From contig NZ_SNXB01000009.1 of NCBI RefSeq assembly GCF_004362055.1, positions 101,698-165,697 of the forward strand: DNA of 64,000 bases, written 5' to 3'. Shown here piece after piece: positions 41,137 to 50,900 of the stretch. The position numbers and the translations under genes are program-made. Below the pieces are notes generated by a model. The model was given only the letters and a program-made list of their open reading frames with translations, had not been told where the DNA came from and searched no databases. Positions within the stretch are counted from its first letter, which is position 1. Every line of letters starts with the position of its first letter. The DNA is from Flavobacterium sp. 245 (GTDB taxonomy: Bacteria > Bacteroidota > Bacteroidia > Flavobacteriales > Flavobacteriaceae).

Positions 41137-43281
41137 CTAGTAATCGAAGTACCAATTAAAAATATCTGAACGCAATCCGATAGTAAACCAAGTCGTACTT
41201 TGCTTAAAAGTTGTGGCGGTATCTTGAGTAGGATCAAAGTTTCTGTAAATAAAACTTCCATACAATTTCAAATTCGTCATTGGATTTATCAAATACCCTC
41301 CTTGTATATCGGCAATAAAAACATCTGTTTTATTTCCCTGTCCCACTTTAACTCCCTTATCATACGGACGCTTTACATCATAACTTTTGTAAATATCGCC
41401 TCCATAATTATAACTATCCTGAGTTGTATTAAAATCCAATCCTCTTGTTCCAACAGTAAATTTTGCATCACCAAAAATACGGCCCTTGTGATAACGTCCT
41501 ATCATGACAAGTTCATTAAAATTTCCTCCCCATTGATGACCTAGACTTTGATTATTATGCCCGTAATTTGTAATCACCGCACTATGCGAATATACATAAG
41601 GTCGTACATGGTTATATTCTATCTGCACCAAAAGATCTTTTACATCAAATGCATTAAAGTATTTTCCTCCAATTTGAAAACCAAATTTATTTTTCCAACT
41701 TTTATCTGCTGCTTTTACATCAGAAACCGAAAACTCATCAATTAAAAACTGTGAATACAAATTTATACTGTTATTCCATTTATATTTTCCAGTAATACCA
41801 AGCATTGCATTACCGCTTCTTGAAGAAGAAGTAAACTCAACTGTACGATAAAAAATAATTGGGTTCACAAAATTGACATCAAATCCTCTATTATTAGTAT
41901 CTGTCCAAACAACCGATTCAAAGAAACCTAAATTCAGTCTGTTTGAAACATTCCAGCTTAAATAATGATTTGCCATAAATTTTGTGGCATATGTTTTATC
42001 AACTGTAACTTCAGGACGAACATCTTTGAGCCACATATAAGTGTTCGTATATTTTATTTTCCAGAAAGTGGTATTAATTTTAAAATACGGATACGGACTC
42101 GCTCCATCGCTTTCAAGAAGTGATCGGTATCCATCTCCTATAAAATTTCTACCATAACCTAACTGCAGATCAAAAAATTTATACGGCGTGTACGTAATAT
42201 TGGCTTCTGCTAAAGGAAAATCATAAGCATCTTCTTTAAATCGCTTTGCAATACCAACTCCAGGAATAATCGCCGGATTCCCTCCTGATGGTTTCAACGA
42301 TTCGGCATAATCATTAAAATATCCTGCAAAACGGCCTTGGCTTTCAAAAATTGTTGTAGTAAAGTTTATTTGTTTCCCTAAACCTCCTCTAAAATTTAAA
42401 GCGCGCGTATTTACATAGGTATAAGAAGCATCAAGATCTGAAGCTTTTCCCAATTGCAAATCAACTATTGGATTTAAAGCAAGCCAATAATCTTCTCCCT
42501 GAATCTGCACCAAGTTTTCATTCCACCATTTCTTGCCCAGCCAAGTTGAAACATTTTTTTGAAGTGACTCATTTACTGCTTTCAAATTATAATATTTTGA
42601 AACCTCAGTATAAGTATATGGTTTTGAAGCTGTATGATTATTGCTTCCAACCTGATTCATCGCACCATCAAACTGTGCATAATAACTATGAGAAAACGGA
42701 ATGTTTAAATGACTCTCAAATTCGGGATTATTGTATTTTTTATATACAATGCTATCTAATTCTGTCAGAGGCTTCTCAGCCGGTTTTAAAATTTGGGCTG
42801 CTGCCAATGCTTCTGCCGCCTGCTGATCTGCACTTTTCAAAGGAATAGCAATGGTAATTGTATATTTTGAATAAGTCGGTTTTCCGTTGTAAGTAGAAGG
42901 TTTTATTTTTGGAAATTTACCAAAAACACGTTTGGCTTCTGCAGACAAATCCTCATTTGCAATATTTACATAAATCACTTTAAAATCACCAGTTGCATCA
43001 ACCTCAAAAAGCACTTTTACTTCGCCTTTATAATTTGATTGTTTCAGATTTTCAGGCACTTCAAAATTTTGAAAAACAAAATCCTGAACTTCTTTATAAA
43101 AGCAGTTTTCTAATTTTTTATCGGCTAAATTTTGACAATTATCAAAAACGGGAAATTGTTCACTTGTAAATCCAGATTGAACAGAAGAAGTATTATTGTT
43201 CTGTGCGAAAGCAAATAACGAGCTTAACAGCAAAACAAAAGATAATGCACTTTTATTTGTTGCGTAAATTTTGGTTTTCAT
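41137..43281 (-). CDS. remB: Gliding motility protein RemB, TonB-like domain plus outer-membrane barrel
   Basis: A 714-residue exported protein (signal peptide to about 27, ending FAFAQ). Residues about 40-148 look like the C-terminal domain of Bacteroidota TonB proteins: PVFDNC, then the second cysteine in NCFYKEV, then NFEVPE, GEVKVLFEVDATGDF, EAKRVFGKFPKI, and IAIPL. From about 180 on the chain is a long series of barrel strands (LQLGYGRNFIGDGYRSL, FFESVVWTDTNNRGF), ending in FNWYFDY. Gene order sprA-gcvH-vanZ-deoC-remB matches the F. johnsoniae locus where RemB was named. Its start touches the deoC stop. The RemB call rests on synteny and overall form. Confidence 0.8.
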   Translation of the reverse strand: MKTKIYATNKSALSFVLLLSSLFAFAQNNNTSSVQSGFTSEQFPVFDNCQNLADKKLENCFYKEVQDFVFQNFEVPENLKQSNYKGEVKVLFEVDATGDFKVIYVNIANEDLSAEAKRVFGKFPKIKPSTYNGKPTYSKYTITIAIPLKSADQQAAEALAAAQILKPAEKPLTELDSIVYKKYNNPEFESHLNIPFSHSYYAQFDGAMNQVGSNNHTASKPYTYTEVSKYYNLKAVNESLQKNVSTWLGKKWWNENLVQIQGEDYWLALNPIVDLQLGKASDLDASYTYVNTRALNFRGGLGKQINFTTTIFESQGRFAGYFNDYAESLKPSGGNPAIIPGVGIAKRFKEDAYDFPLAEANITYTPYKFFDLQLGYGRNFIGDGYRSLLESDGASPYPYFKINTTFWKIKYTNTYMWLKDVRPEVTVDKTYATKFMANHYLSWNVSNRLNLGFFESVVWTDTNNRGFDVNFVNPIIFYRTVEFTSSSRSGNAMLGITGKYKWNNSINLYSQFLIDEFSVSDVKAADKSWKNKFGFQIGGKYFNAFDVKDLLVQIEYNHVRPYVYSHSAVITNYGHNNQSLGHQWGGNFNELVMIGRYHKGRIFGDAKFTVGTRGLDFNTTQDSYNYGGDIYKSYDVKRPYDKGVKVGQGNKTDVFIADIQGGYLINPMTNLKLYGSFIYRNFDPTQDTATTFKQSTTWFTIGLRSDIFNWYFDY

Positions 43282-44025
43282 TTAATATTGATTTGGGGTA
43301 TTCTCTCCATTAGCAATTGCTTTTGCCGCCGAAGTTCCGATACGTTTAACTCCTAAACGAATCATTTCTATTGCATCTTCATATGATCTGACACCGCCCG
43401 CCGCCTTAACTGGCAATGGTGACGCATTTTCTAGCATAATAATAATTACAGGAACGTTAGCTCCATTTGGCAAATTATCTTCCGTTTTAAAAAAACCTGT
43501 AGATGATTTTACAAAAACTGAAGCATAGTCGTCTTCTTTAAAATTAGAGATAACGACATTTTTGATCAAAGCCGAAAGCTGAATAATTTCTTTATCGGTT
43601 AAAGCAGCGGTTTCAATAATCCATTTTACCGTTTTATTATGCGCTAAACCAATTTGAGTACCTATTAAAATTTCGTTTTTTACTAATACAGTATCACCAT
43701 TTTTGAAAGCTTCGTAATTACAGACAAAATCTAAATCGTCAGCTCCATTTTCAATAGCTTCATTCGCTTCTTTAATCTTGGTTTCTAAATCTGATTTGCC
43801 TTCTGGAAAATCAATAACAGTCCCAACCAATAAAGCTGCATTAGCTTTGAGAATCATTTTTTTTGCCAAGCTGACATTCTCTGGCCGAATCATAATCAAT
43901 TTAAAGCCCTCTGCAATTGCTTCATTGATTGCATTTTTTACAACGATATCATTTTCCGCTTCCGAAAGTCCAGCTTGCGAAGCAGTTTTAAGATACGTTG
44001 AATCAAGGTATTGCTTAATGTTCAT
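43282..44025 (-). CDS. deoC: Deoxyribose-phosphate aldolase
   Basis: Splits 2-deoxyribose 5-phosphate to glyceraldehyde 3-phosphate and acetaldehyde in deoxynucleoside breakdown. The 247-residue TIM barrel has DLDFVCNYEAF (Asp99), the Schiff-base lysine Lys173 in FVKSSTGF and the second lysine Lys207 in PVKAAGGVRS. The remB start abuts its stop. A terminator separates it from vanZ upstream, and it has its own -7 box. Confidence 0.95.
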   Translation of the reverse strand: MNIKQYLDSTYLKTASQAGLSEAENDIVVKNAINEAIAEGFKLIMIRPENVSLAKKMILKANAALLVGTVIDFPEGKSDLETKIKEANEAIENGADDLDFVCNYEAFKNGDTVLVKNEILIGTQIGLAHNKTVKWIIETAALTDKEIIQLSALIKNVVISNFKEDDYASVFVKSSTGFFKTEDNLPNGANVPVIIIMLENASPLPVKAAGGVRSYEDAIEMIRLGVKRIGTSAAKAIANGENTPNQY

Positions 44026-44050
44026 GACTTAATAGTATATCAGATCGGCA

Positions 44051-44058
44051 CAAAAATA
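44051..44058 (-). promoter_or_regulatory. Candidate -7 box of deoC-remB
   Basis: TATTTTTG on the minus strand, perfect -7 match, 25 bp before the deoC ATG and downstream of the vanZ terminator. Confidence 0.45.
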
Positions 44059-44110
44059 CATTTTAAATTCAAAAAACAGCACTATTTATAAAGCTTCATT
44101 TTAGGATATT

Positions 44111-44131
44111 AAAAAACCCACCGAAGTGGGT
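44111..44131 (-). terminator. Terminator after vanZ
   Basis: Arms ACCCAC (44116-44121) and GTGGGT (44126-44131) close a TTCG tetraloop on the transcript, an especially stable cap. Further Ts follow leftward. It begins 2 bp after the vanZ stop. Confidence 0.85.
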
Positions 44132-44133
44132 AA

Positions 44134-44526
44134 TCATATTCCTATTATTTTGTCGATCTGTTTCCTAAATCCTATAGCAGAAAAGACGCCGGCGGTTGCA
44201 CCAATCGTATTTGCTAAAACATCTGTTACATCAGGAAGTCTTGTAGTTGTTAAGACTCCTTGCATAATTTCGATTGTAATTCCAAAAAAAACGGAAAATA
44301 TAAACGAAATTAGATATGCTTTATAATCATTTGCATGCTGACCTTTAAGTTCTTTTTTGAAGAACAAAATCCACGAGATTGTAAATCCGAAATGAAAACA
44401 AAAATGAACAATTTTATCTATGCTTGGAAAATCTATTGCTGGGATATTACTTGAATTTGTCAAACAAAAATAAGTAATAACTCCTGAGCAGATAATTGCC
44501 CAAATTAAAAGAAGTTGTTTAGGCAC
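44134..44526 (-). CDS. VanZ-like family membrane protein
   Basis: A 130-residue inner-membrane protein with four hydrophobic segments (about 5-22, 40-55, 70-88 and 103-122). Motifs include DKIVHFCFHFGFTISW and FFGITIEIMQGVLTTTRLPDVTDVLANTIGATAG, the VanZ core. The frame extends to 44580 inside gcvH. The GTG at 44526 is preferred because it overlaps the gcvH stop by 8 bp and starts MPKQLLLIWAIICSG. Family function is uncertain beyond a link to glycopeptide resistance in one member. Confidence 0.85.
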   Translation of the reverse strand: MPKQLLLIWAIICSGVITYFCLTNSSNIPAIDFPSIDKIVHFCFHFGFTISWILFFKKELKGQHANDYKAYLISFIFSVFFGITIEIMQGVLTTTRLPDVTDVLANTIGATAGVFSAIGFRKQIDKIIGI

Positions 44527-44899
44527 CGATAAGTTGTTTGTAAGCTGCGTCAGACAATAATGAATCAATTTCTGATGCATCAGCGATTTTTATTTTGATC
44601 ATCCATCCTGCTCCATAAGGATCAGAATTTACAGTTTCTGGAGCACTTTCTAAACTATCATTGAAAGCAATAATTTCTCCTGTTAAAGGCAAAAACAAAT
44701 CCGAAACTGTTTTAACAGCCTCAACTGTTCCAAAAACTTCATCTTTATCTAATGTCTGATCTAAAGTTTCTACCTCAACATACACGATATCCCCTAACTC
44801 TTTTTGTGCAAAATGAGTTATTCCTACAGTCGCAACATCTCCTTCGATGCTAACCCATTCGTGATCCTTTGTGTACTTTAAATTTGCTGGTATGCTCAT
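44519..44899 (-). CDS. gcvH: Glycine cleavage system H protein
   Basis: The lipoyl-carrying shuttle of the glycine cleavage complex. The 126-residue protein has the lipoylated lysine Lys63 in GTVEAVKTVSDL, and YTKDHEWV near the N-terminus. The other Gcv subunits are not in this window. It lies 85 bp past sprA with its own -7 box, and overlaps the vanZ gene at its end. Confidence 0.96.
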   Translation of the reverse strand: MSIPANLKYTKDHEWVSIEGDVATVGITHFAQKELGDIVYVEVETLDQTLDKDEVFGTVEAVKTVSDLFLPLTGEIIAFNDSLESAPETVNSDPYGAGWMIKIKIADASEIDSLLSDAAYKQLIGA

Positions 44900-44939
44900 A
44901 ATAGTATGTTTGAAAATTGATAATTTAATAAATAAGTCA

Positions 44940-44947
44940 CAAATGTA
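44940..44947 (-). promoter_or_regulatory. Candidate -7 box of gcvH-vanZ
   Basis: TACATTTG on the minus strand, perfect -7 match, 40 bp before the gcvH ATG, in the 85-bp gap after sprA. Confidence 0.4.
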
Positions 44948-44984
44948 ATAATCTTCTAATAAAATTTAGTCCCGAAATCTAAAT

Positions 44985-47900
44985 TTAATTTCCGAAATTA
45001 TATCTGAGCGTAAATCCTGATCTAATATTTGTAAGCGGGAATGAAGTTGAAATAACTGCTTTTGAAAATGAATGATCATAATAAAATATAGCTGTCAGAT
45101 TTTTACTGAATGCATAATCTGCAGTTAATTTTAATGCCCAAATATTTTGTCCTGCCGCAAGTTGATTATTATCATAATCTAAATAACGAACTAATGTCTG
45201 GTTATTTCTATATGAAAAATCAGCTTTTATATTAATATCACTTTTTATGATTCCTGTTGGGCTATCTGCTAAACGTGATGAAAAAATAACATCTTTAAAG
45301 CGATATCCCATTCCCACAACATATTCAACACCTTTCACCTCTGTGAGCAAGTTGTTATCAAAACTCATCGACAATGCTCGGTCTCTCTTAATTTCAGTCA
45401 GCAAACGGAAAGAACTTTTCAGCTCAAAATCGACACGAATCAGGGGACTGAACTGCTCCACTAAATTCACATTCGACATTACCGTTTGATTGTAAAAATT
45501 CGTATTCACATCTTGCCCCGTTGGATTCTCGTAGTAATCAAAATTAGATCTATACTGATTTACCGTGTAAGATGCTCTGTAATTGTGTTGCAATGAGAAA
45601 CGCTTAAATTTATCTTTAAAATATTTATAACGCATTAAACCATTGTATTTTATGGTCCAGTTAGGAATTGGGAAACTTTTAAAAATATCCGTCGAACTGC
45701 TTGACGCATTTCCTCCGGAATAAGCTGCTAAAAATGATGGCAATAAAACCGCCTGATTGCTTTTTGTAAAACCTATAGGATATCCTACATTGGCAGTATA
45801 AACAGCATAATTTGCATCTCCCGGCGCAGGAATTGGGTTATTTGCATCTCCATATCTTGGTATAGTCGCACCAGCTCCATAGTGATCCTCGGCCAATCGA
45901 TTTGCAATAACCAAACGATTACTTCTAAAATCATCAAATGCTGCCGATTCAGTTTCATTACTGGTCGCAAAAGATGTTTTAATCAATACAGTTGAGATCG
46001 AAAACATTCCATAAGTGTAAGGAGATAACGGAATATACTCACCATCTACAACACTATATTGTTCAGATGAATTTCGAGAATAAGCGCGATCCATTGCCAA
46101 ATCAATTTTCAGATCTGGAAACAAATCAATATTTGCAGTTACTTTTAAAATCTTGTTTGTAACCTGTGTAAAGTTTTGATTGAAATTATCATAATTCGTT
46201 AACCAGCCATTTTTTGCAGCTTCAAAACGAACATCATCCTGACTTCCAAAAATAAATCCTAAAGATGGTTTTGCTGTTCCAAAGAAACCTACGCTTGGTG
46301 TATATCCAGGCAAAACTGTCCCGCTGTTTTTCGTAAAATTAACCTGAACATTTTTCAAACTTGTCAAAACACCAATTAAACCGTCATAAAATGGACTATT
46401 ATTAACCACTGGTTTTGCTGTCGTATTTACAATTTTTTCTCCTGGTTTTGGCGGTGCTGTCGGTTTAGGTTTTGCTGCTGTTTTTGCTCCAGGCGTCAAA
46501 CCTAAATACTTGTACAGCTTATTCATATCCAAAGTTGAGGACAACGTATTTGAATTTGCATTTTGAATAGTATTTCCTAAATTATATGTAATACCGTCAT
46601 CAGCAGTAAATTGAGACATAGCCGTAGAAGAACGTTGCCAGCTATAATCTGCAGTATAGGTATACTGAGCCTTTACAAAGCTTAAAACTGGAATTTTATT
46701 GATTGGAATATCATAATCCAATTTTAATTGCTGTATATGCTGATTTGGAATTCCCAAATCAAAATAATCATCCCAAATATTAAAATCTTCTTTTGGTGTA
46801 TTGTCAGCATTCAAATAATTTTTCACAATATTATTTGACGCCGCAGTATAATTCAAATTTAAAGATTTGGTCACTTTAAAGCCAAAACCGTATTGATAAT
46901 TGAAAGCAAAATTTCGTCTGTAAAGCGGATCAAGGCCAATTCCTTCAACCTCAACAAGTCGATACTGCTGACGATTGCTTTGTCTTAAAATATTTGTATT
47001 GAAAGTAACATTCGAAGGAAGGTAATTAAAGTTAAAATCACTCAACATCTTCCAATAATCACTTTTCTTCATGAATTTGGTCTGTTTGAAAGGCACCACT
47101 TCTTTTGGCTGAAAAGTATAAGCATAATTTACCGCAGAATTGGACTGTTCATCTCTATAATCTTCTACTTCATAATCATGACGCGCCACTTGATTGTATG
47201 ATTGTGAAAATGTGAAATTTTCAATATCATAAACATGAGGTTTCTGCTCTGGAGCTCTGTCTTTTCTAACCCCAATAAAATTAATACTCTTACGCTTTGT
47301 ATAGTCTACAGCTCTTGTTCTGATATTATCTTTCTCTGCTGGATCAGTCGTTTCTTTAATCAGCTGATCTAATTTTATATCCTGATTAAAAGGATCATAT
47401 TCTGGCGTAATAACTTCCTCGCCAATAGCATAATTGAAAGGCAAATTAATTCCCCATTTGTGAGGCAGTAATTTTCCTAAATTCAAATTTGTAACAATAT
47501 TATATTGCTGAATATCTTCACGATCTCTTTCATTTGCGCCCTGTTCAAGCGATCCAAAACCGATTGTGCTTTTTCTACCAGTAGCAGACATAGTCGCAAA
47601 ATCGGCCATGTTGGTATCAACATTTAATAATGCCGCCATTCCGCCTTTATTATCTAAATCTGACATACGAAGTTCATTGAACCACACTTCCCCTTTTATA
47701 TCTTTATGATCTGCCCTGTTTTTTACACCAACCATTAAATTTCGAACCAAACCAAAATTTGGATTTCCTTTAATACCAAGCTTCAATTTACTATCACCAT
47801 CACCTCCACTCGCAATCAAATCAGGATCATCATCAGGATAATATACCCCATTAATATCTCTTTTAGGAGAATTAATATCTAAAGGCATGGCTTTGATTTT

Positions 47901-50900
47901 CATACTGGTTAATAATTCAAGTGCCAAGTCGATATTATTTTCTTCCATCCAAACCAAGTCTGGAGCTATTGTACAAGATCCTCCCGTTTGCGTAACTTTT
48001 AATGGAATTTCGACTTGGTAATAGTTTTGCGTAAAATCGTTACCGAAACGAATAAAACCAACCATTTCCTCGTCTAATAAATTTGTTTCATTTGGAAGTG
48101 ACTCAGCATGCAAAAACATTTTCAGTTTTTTATATTGACGCATATCAACACTTACATTCTTGAAAACTGCTCTTGAATCCTGATACTGCAACCCTGTTCC
48201 TCCTATTCGAACCGCTAATGCCTGCTCATTTTGATTGATAATAGTATTATTATTATACAATTGTTCTCTTTGAACGCCCGGCGGAATAACATAATTTACC
48301 GGACACTTCGTACTATTTTCCTGAATATTAACTGCAGCAACATCAAACTGAACCCCATCGTCATCAGGATTTGGATCGTTTGCATCAAGCGTACCGGTGT
48401 ATCTTCTCCATTCGCCTCGAACTAAATCTAAAGCTCCAAAACGAACCGTCATTTGATCATTAAAACCAGTCATAAACATACGCATGAAACGTATAGATCT
48501 AAAATCAGATATGTTTCCAATTGTATTTTGAGGTTTTGCTACCGGAATTTTAAATTGAATCCATCTTGCATTTGTAGTCCCGCCGTTTGGTAATTCTACA
48601 TTAGTAACCTCACGAATATCTGTAATATAATTTTGTCCTACCTGCATTCCCGGTTTCAAATCAACACTGTATTCATAGTAAGCATTAATCGTACTCATAG
48701 TATTATCACGATTAATATCTTCTACATCTGGAAGTGTTGTTGAACCACGATTAGGATCATCAATACTTACAGCAGAGTTTCCTTCGACACCATTGTATCT
48801 TTTATATCGATCCAGAACTCCTCCATCAACATTTAAATAATATTTATAGTTATCTGCGGCAGGATCTTCTTCGCCTGCATAATTAGTATAAACTGCACTT
48901 TCTTTAGCATCTGGCAAACCATCTAAACCAACGTCTTGATTTTTTCGATTGTCTGCGTTAGTATCAAATGCATAAATTAAAGATTGTGATGCCGGCACAT
49001 CTCCCCAAATCGGTTGTGGGTTTACCATTACCTGATCTGGACCTAAACCATTTTCGTATTGCTTTCTTCCATCTTTTAAAACATCTTCGGAAATTTCACC
49101 TAAATTGAAATATATTTTCCCTGTATTGTTTGCTGGAGCTTCGCCATTTCCAACATATGGATCCAATACCCAAAACTGGATATATTCGACATTTCCCTGT
49201 TCAAAATTGGTAGAATTTAGCGAACGCATAATTCCTCCAAAATTTGAAGAAGCCACACTCGAACCAAAATTTGGATTATTATTATAAGCCCCTCTGTCTG
49301 AAGGAAAATAGGTTAAATCAAGCGTATTGATTACCTGAATCTGACCTTGGGCAATATCAGTATTTGGATACAACTCTCTACTATAAATTCTTCGAGTTGT
49401 ATTTAATGACAAATCATCATTTGAAATACCAGATGGTTTTGATGAGTAAAAAACAGGGTCAATGGTGTACCAAGCTAATTTTGCACGTTTATAACCATAT
49501 TCTAATGTACTTGAATTTGCATTAAATGTATTGTCATTTATTGAATTTATAAATGGAGTTGAAGCAAGACTCCATGCATAAGCAGACCTCATATCAATAG
49601 TTGATTGAGAACCTTCAAAATCATCTACATAAATAGTTGCTTCGCCTTCAAAATCACTGGCTTTAGGAGCGTCAGGTTTTAGAAAAGCAATTTCACCTCG
49701 AACAGAAAGATTTGACGGAACATCTGTATCAATATTTGGAAGTTTGTTTACTAATCTTGTAAAAAACGGAACTTCAGTCGCATAATTACCATTAAATCCA
49801 AAAATAGTATTATTTACTGATTCTTGACCGTAACTTGATTTTTGAGTAAATGGCTTTTCAGTCATTTTCAAATAAGTACCGCCAACAACAAATTTCTCTG
49901 AAATTTTATGTTCTACATTGAATCCTATAAATCTTCGGGTTTGTTGTCCGAAAATAGAATTATTCTCCAATGAAACCTCTATAGGCGTATTTGAGGCTTG
50001 AAGTGACGGATCTAAAATTTGAACTCTTCCTAATTGATAATCGACACTATAATCAATACCCTCAACTAATCTTCGTCCAGCAGCCATAACAACAACAGAA
50101 CCTTGAGGCACGTTGAAAGCTCCAATTGGAATACCGTTATTTCCAGATGATTTATATTTTCCTCTTAATAAGAATTTATTTTTATCACTATCCTGTAAAG
50201 CTCCAGATTGTGTATTTCGGTACATGTTTCTAAAGACATATTTTTGCTGGTTTGCGTTATAAGTGCTTGGATCATTATAATTTTCGGCAGAACCTGAATT
50301 TTGTAATTTTTTAAATATTAATTCTCCAAAAGGCTCTTTCGTTGTAAAAATAATTCGTCCGTTTTGAACATCTACTGTAATACCAGGAAGATAATCAAAG
50401 AAACCATCACCACCTGTTTGTGGGTCGTTATTGTAATTTAATCTGTCTAAATTAAACACATTCAATAAAGGTGTCTGATCAACTTTATTGTCAGCTGTTG
50501 GGTTTGAGGGGAAAGAAGAGCCCGTAACCGGGGTAATATAATTTATAGGTGAAGGATCTGTATATAAGATATTCATTCTAAAATCATCTTGTTTTATTTG
50601 ATAGGCTTGTGGAATTTGGTAAACGTTTTTCATCATCAGATTCCAAACCGGATTCTGCACGTTTGTCAAATTGCTCTTAAGCATTTTCAAAATCAAACTT
50701 TGCGTAATAATTGCTTGATTAGAGTTATTATTTCCTGTAACAACAGTTGCATCAACTCCATCGCTTCCAAATTCTCCAACCTGATAGATCTTTCCTCCTT
50801 CTGTATATTCGTAGGCAACAGCTAAAATCTCATCATTTGCCAGACGTTGTTGCAACGATATATATCCTAACTGTGGATTGAAAGTAAATTCATTAATTGT

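Noticed and set aside
44519..44580. Apparent 62-bp overlap of vanZ and gcvH, possibly a frameshift
   Set aside because: A GTG at 44526 gives a normal VanZ-like start with an 8-bp overlap. Both proteins are intact.
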